DNA from: an uncultured Clostridia bacterium
GTDB lineage: Bacteria; Bacillota; Clostridia; Christensenellales; CAG-1252
DNA: 10,853 nt
Direction: 5' to 3'
NCBI GenBank assembly: GCA_946626795.1
Contig: CAMOUZ010000031.1
Location: 1 to 10,853 of the forward strand
In this document: piece by piece, positions 1-6,776 of the stretch
Layout of the letters: each line of letters starts with the position of its first letter
Position numbering within the stretch: the first letter of the stretch is position 1
Made by a program: the position numbers and the translations under genes
The notes under the pieces: model-generated
Seen by the model: the letters and a program-made list of their open reading frames with translations, nothing else
Told to the model about the DNA's origin: nothing
Databases searched by the model: none

Positions 1-655
1 TGAAAGGCTCGATATCGAAGATCTGCGAACCGACGTGGCAATGGAACCCTTTCAGCACGATATGGGGAAGCGAAAGCGCAAGGCGCGTGATCTCCTCCGC
101 TTGTCCCGTCTCGATCGCCGAGCCGAACTTGCTGTCCACGCTGCCCGTCACGATGGCTTTATGCGTATGCGGATCGATGCCCGGCGTAATGCGAAGGAGG
201 ATATCCTGCTTCTTATCCGCCGAAGCGAGATAAGCTTCCAAAGCGAAGAGCTCGTCCGCATTATCCACCACAAAGGCGCCCACGCCGTTCTCCACGGCAT
301 AAGCGATGTCCGCGTCCGTTTTATTATTCCCGTGGAAATAAGCTTTCGAGAGGTCGAAGCCCGCGGCTTTCGCCGTGTAAAGCTCGCCGACCGAGACCGC
401 GTCCATCCCGATCCCCTCTTCCTTCGCCAGACGATAGATCCCCTTAAAGCAAAGCGCTTTGGAGGCAAAGAGCGGGAAGCTCCCCTCCCCGAAACATTCG
501 AGGAGCGCCTCTTTATATCTACGGATATTTCGGCGGATCCGATCTTCGTCGAGGAGCATAAGCGGCGTGCCGTATTTCTCCGCGAGGAGCACGGCGTCCG
601 CGCCCGCGAAGGTCAGACGTCCTTTTTCATTGATCCCAAGATTCTCGTGTAACAT
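1..655 (-). CDS. lysA: diaminopimelate decarboxylase (LysA), N-terminal part, cut by window edge
   Basis: This is a PLP-dependent decarboxylase of the alanine-racemase-fold (group IV) type. It converts meso-diaminopimelate to L-lysine, the last step of the pathway, in the cytoplasm. The first 218 residues are visible and the reading frame runs off the left edge, so the C-terminal half is missing. Motifs seen: FASKA at residues 63-67, whose Lys66 is the expected PLP Schiff-base lysine; MDAVSVGEL at 84-92; HGNNK at 108-112; and GFHCHVGSQIFD at 203-214 with its paired histidines. The ATG at 653-655 is preceded by GAGAGGAG, which fixes the start. It begins 20 bp after the dapL stop and is the last visible gene of the dap operon. 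Related enzymes act on carboxynorspermidine or ornithine, but the operon context makes diaminopimelate the clear substrate. Confidence 0.96.
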   Translation of the reverse strand, partial: MLHENLGINEKGRLTFAGADAVLLAEKYGTPLMLLDEDRIRRNIRRYKEALLECFGEGSFPLFASKALCFKGIYRLAKEEGIGMDAVSVGELYTAKAAGFDLSKAYFHGNNKTDADIAYAVENGVGAFVVDNADELFALEAYLASADKKQDILLRITPGIDPHTHKAIVTGSVDSKFGSAIETGQAEEITRLALSLPHIVLKGFHCHVGSQIFDIEPF

Positions 656-675
656 AGTCTCCTCTCTTTCCGCGA

Positions 676-1863
676 TCACAAAACGGATTCAAGTCTCTTG
701 ACCGCGGCGACGGTGCCTTCCCTGCTGCCGAAGCTCGTCAAGCGGAAATAACCTTCGCCCGCTTCGCCGAAGCCTTCGCCCGGCGTGCCGACGACCTGCA
801 CCTCTTGCAGGAGCATATCGAAGAACGCCCAGCTCGACATCCCGTTCGGACATTTCAGCCAAATATACGGCGAAGACACGCCTCCCGTATGCCAGACGCC
901 CTTACGCGTGAGCATCTCGCTGATGATCTTCGCATTTTCCATATAATAATCCACGAGCGCCGCGCATTGCTTCACGCCCTCATCGGAGAGCGCCGCCTCT
1001 GCGCCGCGTTGCACGGGATACGAGACGCCGTTAAACTTCGTCGCCTGTCTTCTCGACCAAAGCTTCTTCAAAGCATATCCGTCCTCCGTGACGAGCGCTT
1101 CCGGCACCACCGTCCAAGCACAACGCGTCCCCGTGAAGCCCGCCATCTTGGAGAAACTGCATATCTCTATGGCGCAAGTCTCCGCACCCTCGATCTCATA
1201 AATCGAATGGGGATAATCCCCCTTGATAAAAGCCTCGTAGGCGCTGTCGAAGATGATGAGCGAGCCGCTCTCTTTCGCATAATTCACCCAAGCCGCGAGC
1301 CCTTCTCTGTCATAGACCGCGCCCGTGGGGTTATTCGGCGAGCAGATATAGATGACATAGGGTTCGAGATCGAGGACGTCGGGCGTGCCGAGGAAGCCGT
1401 CCGCCTCCCCCGCTTCGAGAAGCTCGATCTTATTTCCGCTCATTAGGTTGCTGTCCATATAAACGGGATACACGGGAGACGGAATGAGGACCTTATTCTT
1501 CCCGAGGATATCCACGATATTGCCCACGTCGCTCTTCGCGCCGTCCGAGACGAAGACGTCGTCCGCCGAGACCTTTACGCCCTTTCTCTTATAATACTTC
1601 GCGATGGCTTCGCGCAGGAACGCATGGCCGTACTCGGGCGGATAGCCTCGGAAGGTCTCTTTGACCCCCATCTCTTCCACCGCCTTCTTCATCGCCTCCA
1701 CGACGATGGGCGCGAGCGGGAGGGTGACGTCGCCGATCCCGAGGCGAATGATTTCTTTTTCGGGGTGCTCCGCTTGATAGGCTCTCACCCTCTTCCCGAT
1801 CTCGGAGAAAAGATAGCTCTCTTTCAACGCCGCAAAATTCTCATTTACTTTGATCTTCATCAT
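676..1863 (-). CDS. dapL: LL-diaminopimelate aminotransferase (DapL)
   Basis: This class I/II fold PLP aminotransferase turns tetrahydrodipicolinate plus glutamate directly into LL-diaminopimelate. It replaces the succinylase or acetylase steps (DapD, DapC, DapE). It has 395 residues, close to the usual 400 or so. Motifs: the N-terminus NENFAALKESYLFSEI is typical of DapL; GYPPEYGHAFLREAI at 73-87; SPNNPTG at 175-181; FDSAYE at 205-210; SFSKMAGFTGTR at 236-247 with the PLP Lys239; and YFRLTSFG at 372-379 with the carboxylate-binding Arg374. An ATG six codons earlier is in frame, but AAGGAG lies at a good distance (9 nt) before the ATG at 1861-1863, so that start is preferred. The first 23 bp overlap the end of dapF, which suggests translational coupling. 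A generic aspartate-type aminotransferase is unlikely given the DapL-specific N-terminus and the operon. Confidence 0.95.
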   Translation of the reverse strand: MMKIKVNENFAALKESYLFSEIGKRVRAYQAEHPEKEIIRLGIGDVTLPLAPIVVEAMKKAVEEMGVKETFRGYPPEYGHAFLREAIAKYYKRKGVKVSADDVFVSDGAKSDVGNIVDILGKNKVLIPSPVYPVYMDSNLMSGNKIELLEAGEADGFLGTPDVLDLEPYVIYICSPNNPTGAVYDREGLAAWVNYAKESGSLIIFDSAYEAFIKGDYPHSIYEIEGAETCAIEICSFSKMAGFTGTRCAWTVVPEALVTEDGYALKKLWSRRQATKFNGVSYPVQRGAEAALSDEGVKQCAALVDYYMENAKIISEMLTRKGVWHTGGVSSPYIWLKCPNGMSSWAFFDMLLQEVQVVGTPGEGFGEAGEGYFRLTSFGSREGTVAAVKRLESVL

Positions 1864-2704
1864 ATTCAAACACTCCTTCATAGACTTTCGTCGCGCCGCC
1901 CGTCATCGTGACGTCATATTCGGAAGAGACCCGTATGACGAGGTCTCCGCCGAGAAGATGCACCGTAACGTCGGAATTTTCGGAGAAAACGCCGCATTTC
2001 ACGCCCGCCGCCACCGTGGCGGAAGCGCCCGTGCCGCAAGCGAAGGTCTCTCCGCTCCCTCTCTCCCAGACGCGCATCTCGCATTCTTTCTCCGAAAGAA
2101 CCTTCACAAACTCCGTATTCACCCGCTCGGGGAAGAGCGGCAAATGCTCGAAACTCGGCCCCATCGCTTCGAGCGGAAGGGATGACACCTCGTCCGTAAA
2201 GATCACGGCGTGAGGATTCCCCATCGAGACCGCCGTCATCTCATAAGTCTTTCCCGCGACCTCCACGGGGGCTTTTATCATCTCGGGCGCCGAAAAGAGG
2301 GCGGGGATCTTCTTTATGTCGAAGACAGCTCGTCCCATATCGACGGACACCGCCGTCACGAGCCCATTCTCCTTAAAAAGGCGGAGGATCTTCACACCGG
2401 AAAGGGTCTCGACCGTGATGACGTCTTTTTTCACGAAACCGCCGTCGGAGAGAAACTTGCCCACGCAACGGATGGCATTCCCGCACATCTTGCCCTCACT
2501 GCCGTCCGCATTAAACATACGCATGCGCGCGTCCGCAATGTCGGAAGGAAGGATCAAGACGAGCCCGTCCGCCCCCACCGAGAAATGCCTCGGGGACATT
2601 TTCACCGCGAGAAAAGCGGGATCGAAATCAAATCCCTTTAAACAATTCACGTAAATATAGTCGTTGCCTGCGCCGTGCATTTTCGTAAAAGCGATCTTAG
2701 GCAT
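1841..2704 (-). CDS. dapF: diaminopimelate epimerase (DapF)
   Basis: This cofactor-free epimerase converts LL-diaminopimelate to meso-diaminopimelate, which is used in peptidoglycan stems and as the lysine precursor. The protein has 287 residues, slightly above the usual 275 or so. It shows the two-domain DapF pattern: KMHGAGNDYIYV at 8-19, FNADGSEGKMCGNAIRC at 64-80 with the first catalytic Cys74, GNPHAV at 162-167, and WERGSGETFACGTGA at 213-227 with the second catalytic Cys223. The start ATG overlaps the dapB stop by 8 bp. The last 23 bp overlap dapL. The product of DapL is the substrate of this enzyme, so adjacent synthesis fits the pathway. No key residue is missing. Confidence 0.97.
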   Translation of the reverse strand: MPKIAFTKMHGAGNDYIYVNCLKGFDFDPAFLAVKMSPRHFSVGADGLVLILPSDIADARMRMFNADGSEGKMCGNAIRCVGKFLSDGGFVKKDVITVETLSGVKILRLFKENGLVTAVSVDMGRAVFDIKKIPALFSAPEMIKAPVEVAGKTYEMTAVSMGNPHAVIFTDEVSSLPLEAMGPSFEHLPLFPERVNTEFVKVLSEKECEMRVWERGSGETFACGTGASATVAAGVKCGVFSENSDVTVHLLGGDLVIRVSSEYDVTMTGGATKVYEGVFEYDEDQSK

Positions 2705-3440
2705 TCTTCTCCTCCACGAGATCCTGCATCGTATAGAGCCCGGGCTCCTTGCCGATCAAATACTCCGCCGCGCGGAGCGCCCCTTTCGCGAAAAGGGCTC
2801 TGTCATGCGCTTCGTGCGTAAGGGTGATGGTCTCCATCCCGTCGGAGAAATAGACTTCGTGCCTGCCGACGACATTCCCGAGACGAACGGCGCTGACGCC
2901 GATATCTCCCTTTTCTCTCTTGCCGAGACCGCTCCTGCCCTTCACGATCTCTCCTTCGCCGCGCGCGCTCTTCACCGCCTCCGCGATCATAAGCGCCGTG
3001 CCGGAGGGGGCGTCCACCTTGCGATTATGATGAAATTCCACGATCTCCGCGTCGTCGTCCATGAGGAGCGCCGCCGCCTTCTTCACGAGAGAGACGAGAA
3101 GCGCCACGCCATAGCTCATATTCGCGCTGAAAAAAAGAGGGACGGTCTTCGCCGCTTCATAGACCGCGGCTTTCTCCTCCTCGGTCTGTCCCGTCGTGGC
3201 GAGCACGAGGGGAAGCTTCCGCTTCGTGACGTAAGAAAGGAGCTCTTTCGTGGCGAGATGGGAGGAAAAATCGATGACGACGTCCGCCGCGCCTTGATAC
3301 TCTCCGAGAGCGGAATATGTCTTCTCTTCCGCGCCGGCTCCCGCTTTATCCACGGCGATGATCTCATATCCGAGCTCTTTCGCCGCCTTGCTTACTTCAT
3401 AGCCGAGCTTACCGCCGGCGCCATTCAAAACGATCTTCAT
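2697..3440 (-). CDS. dapB: 4-hydroxy-tetrahydrodipicolinate reductase (DapB)
   Basis: This NAD(P)H-dependent reductase makes tetrahydrodipicolinate from the DapA product. It has 247 residues, slightly short for the family. The N-terminal Rossmann nucleotide-binding loop is GAGGKLG at 7-13. The signature VEFHHNRKVDAPSGTAL at 134-150 carries the catalytic His137/His138 and Lys141. ATTGQ at 81-85 and the C-terminal GLYTMQDLV are also typical. An in-frame start nine codons upstream (MHARGRDQS) would lie inside dapA and adds no conserved sequence. The ATG at 3438-3440 forms an ATGA overlap with the dapA stop and gives the normal MKIVLNGAGG N-terminus. Its 3' end overlaps dapF by 8 bp. Confidence 0.97.
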   Translation of the reverse strand: MKIVLNGAGGKLGYEVSKAAKELGYEIIAVDKAGAGAEEKTYSALGEYQGAADVVIDFSSHLATKELLSYVTKRKLPLVLATTGQTEEEKAAVYEAAKTVPLFFSANMSYGVALLVSLVKKAAALLMDDDAEIVEFHHNRKVDAPSGTALMIAEAVKSARGEGEIVKGRSGLGKREKGDIGVSAVRLGNVVGRHEVYFSDGMETITLTHEAHDRALFAKGALRAAEYLIGKEPGLYTMQDLVEEKNA

Positions 3441-4324
3441 ACTTTGATCCCTGCCTCGCGCATGCAAGCGAGCATGACCGCCTCTTTCTCGGGGGTCATC
3501 TCGGTGAGCGGCAGACGGATGGAACCGTCGCCGAAGCCCATACGATAGGTCGCCGCCTTGACGGGGATGGGATTCACCTCCGAGAAGAGCGAATCGATGA
3601 GTTTATGATACTTGAACTGCATCGCCGCCGCCTTGCGGACGTCTCCCCTGAGGAAAGCGTGGCACATCTCGGACGTTTCACGGGGAAGGATATTGGAAAG
3701 AACGCTGATGACGCCCAAACCGCCGAGACTCATCAAGGGGACGATCTGATCGTCATTTCCGCTGTAAAGATCCAGCTTATCCCCGACGAGCGCCATCGTC
3801 TCCACGATCTTGCTGATATTTCCGCAAGCCTCCTTGATGGCGACGATATTCGGCGTGTCCGCGAGCGCGAGATAAGTCGACGGCTCGATATTCACGCCCG
3901 TACGAGAGGGGACGTTATAAAGGATGATCGGCTTGGAGACATTCTCCGCGATGAGCTTATACATCTTGACGAGACCCGCCTGCGTGGCTTTATTGTAATA
4001 AGGCGTCACGAGAAGCAGAGCGTCCGCGCCCGCTTTGATCGCCTCATTCGAGAGCTCGATGGCGTATGCCGTGTCGTTGCTACCCGTGCCCGCGATGACG
4101 GGGACTCTTCCCGCCGCGCTCTTCGCGACGCAACGCACCACCTCGATATGCTCCTCCGTCGTCAGCGTGCTGCCCTCGCCCGTCGTGCCCGCCGCGACAA
4201 GAGCGTCGATGCCGTTCTCGATCTGGAAGTCCGTGAAGCGTGCTAAGGCGTCGAAATCCACTTCTCCGTTTTTCATCGGGGTGACGAGCGCCGTCGCCGC
4301 ACCTTTAAATATCGTTCTCTCCAT
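3437..4324 (-). CDS. dapA: 4-hydroxy-tetrahydrodipicolinate synthase (DapA)
   Basis: This TIM-barrel Schiff-base aldolase condenses pyruvate with aspartate semialdehyde, the committed step to diaminopimelate and lysine. It has 295 residues, the usual length. Active-site residues, read by alignment to the E. coli enzyme, are all present: Thr47 and Thr48 in GTTGE, Tyr110 in TPYYNK, Tyr136 and Arg141 in LYNVPSRTG, and Lys164 in VAIKEA as the Schiff-base lysine. In the lysine feedback pocket His59 and Asn83 are kept. The positions equal to E. coli His53 and Glu84 are Thr56 and Tyr87, so lysine inhibition may be weak; this is inference. It is the first gene of the operon. AGGAGG at 4330-4335 sits 5 nt before the ATG. 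The stop overlaps the dapB start as ATGA. Confidence 0.97.
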   Translation of the reverse strand: MERTIFKGAATALVTPMKNGEVDFDALARFTDFQIENGIDALVAAGTTGEGSTLTTEEHIEVVRCVAKSAAGRVPVIAGTGSNDTAYAIELSNEAIKAGADALLLVTPYYNKATQAGLVKMYKLIAENVSKPIILYNVPSRTGVNIEPSTYLALADTPNIVAIKEACGNISKIVETMALVGDKLDLYSGNDDQIVPLMSLGGLGVISVLSNILPRETSEMCHAFLRGDVRKAAAMQFKYHKLIDSLFSEVNPIPVKAATYRMGFGDGSIRLPLTEMTPEKEAVMLACMREAGIKV

Positions 4325-4364
4325 AAAAGCCTCCTAAGACATTATCCGAAATATATGCGCGCCG

Positions 4365-4376
4365 ACCGAGATCGGT
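4365..4376. repeat. short inverted repeat in the dapA leader
   Basis: ACCGA and TCGGT face each other with a 2-nt centre, inside the predicted untranslated leader of the dap operon. As RNA it could form only a 4-bp stem with an AGAT loop, so it is weak. It could also be a small operator. No terminator or anti-terminator alternative is visible around it. Confidence 0.3.
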
Positions 4377-4404
4377 GCGAAATCTCATTTTTTTCTATGA
4401 AAAA

Positions 4405-4434
4405 ATTATAGCATACGCCCCGCGTCGCAAGCAA
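4405..4434 (-). promoter_or_regulatory. promoter of the dapA-dapB-dapF-dapL-lysA operon
   Basis: On the minus strand a perfect TATAAT (-10, 4405-4410) is preceded by TGC, an extended -10 element. TTGCTT at 4429-4434 lies 18 bp upstream as a weak -35. Transcription would start near 4398, giving a leader of about 74 nt before the dapA ATG. The region just upstream (4437-4474) is almost pure A/T and sits where an UP element would act. No lysine riboswitch fits in so short a leader. Confidence 0.72.
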
Positions 4435-4450
4435 ACGATATTAAAACGCA

Positions 4451-4474
4451 TAAAATATTTTTTTTAATATTTTA
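4451..4474. repeat. AT-rich 9-bp inverted repeat in the divergent intergenic region
   Basis: TAAAATATT at 4451-4459 and AATATTTTA at 4466-4474 are perfect reverse complements separated by six T. The element lies between dapA and the divergent deacetylase gene, just upstream of the dap -35 box. It could be an UP element, a repressor site or a bend. The 213-bp intergenic region holds no other clear signal, and I see no convincing plus-strand promoter for the deacetylase. Confidence 0.55.
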
Positions 4475-4537
4475 CCGTCGAAAACCGATTTGCCTCGGCG
4501 CGGGATATTTCCACCGCTCCGGAAACAATCTAATCAT

Positions 4538-5380
4538 ATGAAAATTTTTCGCTCTTTTCTCTCCGCGATCCTGCTCCTTATCTCCCTTGCGACGTCTCTT
4601 TGGGGGATGAAAGCGCCGAAAAAAGCCCTTGCGGAGGAGACAAGATCCCTCCCTATCTTGATGTATCACTCAGTCTTGAAATCACAAGAAGGAACGTACA
4701 CCGTCCATCCGCAAACTTTGGAAAAAGACCTTACGACGCTGAAAGGAAGGGGCTATACTTCCGTCACCCTTGCCGAAGTAAAAGGCTATCTGAAAGGAGA
4801 AGGAGAGCTCCCCGAAAAGCCCGTCCTCATCACCTTCGACGACGGACATTACAACAATATGCATTATGCTTGGAAAATCCTGAAAAAGCAAGGATTTTCC
4901 GCCGTTTTGAACGTAATCGGATGTTTTACGGAGTACTCTTCTTCCCACGAAAAGGATCACGTCGAATATTCGCATCTGACCTGGGACGAGATCGGCGTCC
5001 TTGCGCGAAGCGGCGTCTTCGAGATCGGACATCACAGCTATGCGATGCACGCTTATAAGCCGCGCTTCGGGATCACGAAAATGCCCTCGGAAAGCGCGGA
5101 GGACTATGAGAAGGCCTTGCGGGAGGACACCCTTCGCCTCGAATACGCGCTCTTGAAAAAGAGCGGCGTGCGCCCCGTCGCTTACGCTTATCCCTTCGGG
5201 GCATACGACGAAGAGAGCGAAGACATTTTGCACGCCCTCGGTTACGAAGCGATCTTCACCTGTTACGAGCGCGTAAATGCTCTGAAAAAAGGGGACGCGA
5301 CGAAGCTATCCCGCCTATATCGCATCAATCGGGACGGCACGCTTTCGACGGAAGATTTCCTCCGAAAACACGGACTATAA
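4538..5380 (+). CDS. exported polysaccharide deacetylase (NodB domain, carbohydrate esterase 4)
   Basis: This is a metal-dependent deacetylase of the carbohydrate esterase 4 family. It probably removes acetyl groups from peptidoglycan or another surface glycan outside the membrane. It has 280 residues. The N-terminus has basic residues, a hydrophobic stretch (7-23) and ALA-EE near 30-34, read as a signal peptide or anchor. PILMYHSV at 39-46 opens the domain. TFDDG at 99-103 gives the catalytic Asp101 and metal-binding Asp102; HHSYAMH at 165-171 gives the metal histidines; AYPFGAY at 217-223 is motif 3. The ATG at 4538 is chosen because it begins the signal sequence, although the Shine-Dalgarno match upstream is poor (GGAAAC). 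A TTG at 4490 would add 16 uncharged-to-basic residues before the signal. It is divergent from the dap operon. The exact substrate cannot be told. Confidence 0.9.
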   Translation: MKIFRSFLSAILLLISLATSLWGMKAPKKALAEETRSLPILMYHSVLKSQEGTYTVHPQTLEKDLTTLKGRGYTSVTLAEVKGYLKGEGELPEKPVLITFDDGHYNNMHYAWKILKKQGFSAVLNVIGCFTEYSSSHEKDHVEYSHLTWDEIGVLARSGVFEIGHHSYAMHAYKPRFGITKMPSESAEDYEKALREDTLRLEYALLKKSGVRPVAYAYPFGAYDEESEDILHALGYEAIFTCYERVNALKKGDATKLSRLYRINRDGTLSTEDFLRKHGL

Positions 5381-5397
5381 GGGCTCTTTTGCCCCTT
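5379..5397 (+). other. weak stem-loop after the deacetylase
   Basis: AAGGGC and GCCCCTT can pair around TCTTTT with one bulged C, directly at the stop codon. No run of T follows, so it is not a standard intrinsic terminator. It may slow decay or contribute to termination by another route. No better terminator is seen before the next gene. Confidence 0.25.
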
Positions 5398-5456
5398 GCC
5401 ATCCCTTGCGCCGCCCCTTGCGAACAAATTATTATTCCACTTGTTTGAAAAAGCGC

Positions 5457-5486
5457 TTTACAAATATGTCGCCTATCCCATACAAT
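5457..5486 (+). promoter_or_regulatory. sigma-A type promoter of the small membrane protein gene
   Basis: TTTACA (-35, 5457-5462) and TACAAT (-10, 5481-5486) are 18 bp apart; each matches the consensus at five of six positions. A 10-bp perfect palindrome AAAGCGCTTT (5450-5459) overlaps the -35 box and could be a regulator site. Transcription would begin near 5493, about 20 nt before the start codon, leaving just room for the GGAGG ribosome site. Confidence 0.62.
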
Positions 5487-5513
5487 AGTTCCATCACTTT
5501 GCGGAGGAAGATC

Positions 5514-5966
5514 ATGAAAGAAAAGATCAAAAATATCTTGCCTTGGGCGTGCACGATCGCTGGCGCCGCCTTTGGGATCGCGGCGTTTTTCTTTATTTTC
5601 GCGCCTTCCGTACGCGCAAACGTGCTCGGCGAGACCTTATTCAAAGGACTGAATACCGCTCTCGGCTATACGAAAAGCAATATCAAAGTGCTCTCCGCTT
5701 CGGCGGGCATGATCCTCGCATATCTTCTCCCCTTGCTCGGCGCGGCGACCGCCGTCATCGGAAAGGACAGCCTCATCGCCCGTATCGTATCGACGGCGCT
5801 CTTCCTCGTCAGCGGCGCGCTTTCCTTCTCGGCGGCAGCGCTTACCCGCGCGAATTTCACAACGGAGATCACCATTGCTTTCGGCTCCGTCCTCAGCGGC
5901 GTCTTTTCGATGCTCGGAGGCGTCGCGGAAGGCGTCACCTGCCTGCCCTGTTTGAAGACGAAATAA
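5514..5966 (+). CDS. small membrane protein, four predicted membrane segments, function unknown
   Basis: I do not recognise this 150-residue protein. It is very hydrophobic, with four likely membrane segments at about 8-30, 58-82, 88-110 and 118-140. The segments are rich in Gly, Ala and Ser, and only short loops join them (KDS at 84-86, for example). The N-terminus MKEKIKN is basic, and the C-terminus is a short tail CLPCLKTK with a CxxC pair. The ATG at 5514 has GGAGG six bases upstream, and the frame before it (from 5406) contains the predicted promoter, so the longer version is rejected. It lies 133 bp after the deacetylase with its own promoter, and ends at a strong terminator. The loops show no enzyme motif. 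A role in the envelope is possible from position only. Confidence 0.75.
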   Translation: MKEKIKNILPWACTIAGAAFGIAAFFFIFAPSVRANVLGETLFKGLNTALGYTKSNIKVLSASAGMILAYLLPLLGAATAVIGKDSLIARIVSTALFLVSGALSFSAAALTRANFTTEITIAFGSVLSGVFSMLGGVAEGVTCLPCLKTK

Positions 5967-6037
5967 TCTTATTCCGAGAAGCCGGAAACGGCGACGGAGC
6001 GTGAAGATCCCCCTTCTAAAAGCTTTATATAATAAAA

Positions 6038-6072
6038 AAGTCGGCAAACCGCCGACTTCTTTTTCTTTTTTT
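6038..6072. terminator. bidirectional intrinsic terminator between converging genes
   Basis: AAGTCGGC (6038-6045) and GCCGACTT (6051-6058) form a perfect 8-bp stem with loop AAACC. On the plus strand a T-rich tail follows (6060-6072). On the minus strand the A-run at 6033-6039 reads as a T tail. It therefore can end both the plus-strand membrane protein gene and the minus-strand tetR gene that converge here. Confidence 0.9.
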
Positions 6073-6076
6073 CAGG

Positions 6077-6104
6077 TCTCGGGAATATGACGTTTTGCCC
6101 GAGA
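6077..6104. repeat. 7-bp inverted repeat between tetR stop and terminator
   Basis: TCTCGGG (6077-6083) and CCCGAGA (6098-6104) are perfect reverse complements around a 14-nt loop. It lies just after the tetR stop on the minus strand and before the main terminator. No T run follows on either strand, so it is not a terminator by itself. It may be an mRNA 3' stabilising hairpin. Confidence 0.4.
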
Positions 6105-6121
6105 AAAAGGAAGGAACGATC

Positions 6122-6727
6122 CTATGCTTTGAGATAATAAAGACAGATATCCGCGACCGTCTTCACCTCTTCCGCTTTATTGATAAATTCGTCTTGCTTA
6201 ATGATATTTCCTTCGGAAGCGAGCTTTTTGCAAAGGGAAAGAATGGCGTGCGTCGTGGAATAATAAAACCCGTCGATATCGGGGATCTCGCGCACGGTGC
6301 CGTCCTCCAAGCCCTCTTGATAAGCGGAGATATACGCCTCGTAGAAATAATCCATATTCGCGGAATACTGCTCCAAATTCTTCCTCGGCGTGGACGTGCA
6401 ATACGCGTCGAACTCGCTCAAAAACTTATAATACTCTTGATGCGCTTTGAAGATCTCGTAAAAGCGGTGATAAAAAACTTTGAGCTTCTCAAAGCCGCGC
6501 TCGCCTTTCTCGAAAGCGAAATAATGCTTGCCGATCGCCTCCTGCATATACGTGACGCAGGCGATGATAAGGGAGGCGCGATTCGGGAAATAACGATAAA
6601 ACGTCGCCTCGCCGATCCTCGCTTTATTCGCGATGTCTTTGATCTTGATATCCGCCATCGATTTTTTGAGAAACATCTTGATCGCCAGATCTATAATGCC
6701 ATTTCTTCTGATATCCTTGACAGACAT
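6122..6727 (-). CDS. TetR/AcrR-family transcriptional regulator
   Basis: This 201-residue DNA-binding regulator is normal in length for the family. The N-terminal helix-turn-helix domain covers about residues 4-50. The core IKIKDIANKARIGEATFYRYF (27-47) shows the typical recognition helix and the FYRYF ending of TetR proteins. The helical C-terminal part (55-201), rich in aromatic residues, would be the ligand-binding and dimer domain; its ligand cannot be told. The ATG at 6725-6727 is preceded by AGAGG at a good distance; an upstream GTG at 6733 has worse spacing. A near-consensus promoter and a palindrome at the predicted transcription start suggest self-repression. The gene lies downstream of the lipoprotein and ABC permease genes on the same strand but is separated from them by a terminator, so any control over them would be in trans. 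Confidence 0.94.
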   Translation of the reverse strand: MSVKDIRRNGIIDLAIKMFLKKSMADIKIKDIANKARIGEATFYRYFPNRASLIIACVTYMQEAIGKHYFAFEKGERGFEKLKVFYHRFYEIFKAHQEYYKFLSEFDAYCTSTPRKNLEQYSANMDYFYEAYISAYQEGLEDGTVREIPDIDGFYYSTTHAILSLCKKLASEGNIIKQDEFINKAEEVKTVADICLYYLKA

Positions 6728-6744
6728 AAACACCTCTTTCGCAT

Positions 6745-6764
6745 GCTTGCGCCTAAGAGCAAGC
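6745..6764. repeat. inverted repeat in the tetR leader
   Basis: GCTTGC (6745-6750) and GCAAGC (6759-6764) pair around an 8-nt loop in the untranslated leader of tetR, ending about 17 bp upstream of the start codon. It could fold in the mRNA next to the ribosome site or act as a second regulator site. Function unknown. Confidence 0.35.
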
Positions 6765-6776
6765 GCAAAACGAATT

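Noticed and set aside
805..1446. 213-codon plus-strand open frame within dapL
   Set aside because: Antisense shadow of a well-conserved aminotransferase, with no ribosome site or motif.
2664..3548. 294-codon plus-strand open frame across dapF, dapB and dapA
   Set aside because: The minus strand here encodes full conserved Dap enzymes. The plus frame crosses three gene borders, is Arg/His-rich and resembles no family.
4325..4404. Lysine riboswitch in the dapA leader
   Set aside because: The leader is too short and lacks the multi-helix junction; only a weak 4-5 bp inverted repeat is present.
4490..4537. Longer deacetylase starting at TTG 4490
   Set aside because: It would place 16 non-conserved residues before a normal signal peptide, and it has no ribosome site.
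5446..5462. CcpA (cre) operator at the membrane protein promoter
   Set aside because: The AAAGCGCTTT core resembles it, but the flanking TG and CA bases are spaced too far apart and asymmetrically. It is reported only as an unassigned palindrome.
5406..5513. 36-codon N-terminal extension of the small membrane protein
   Set aside because: It covers the predicted promoter and the GGAGG ribosome site that serves the ATG at 5514.
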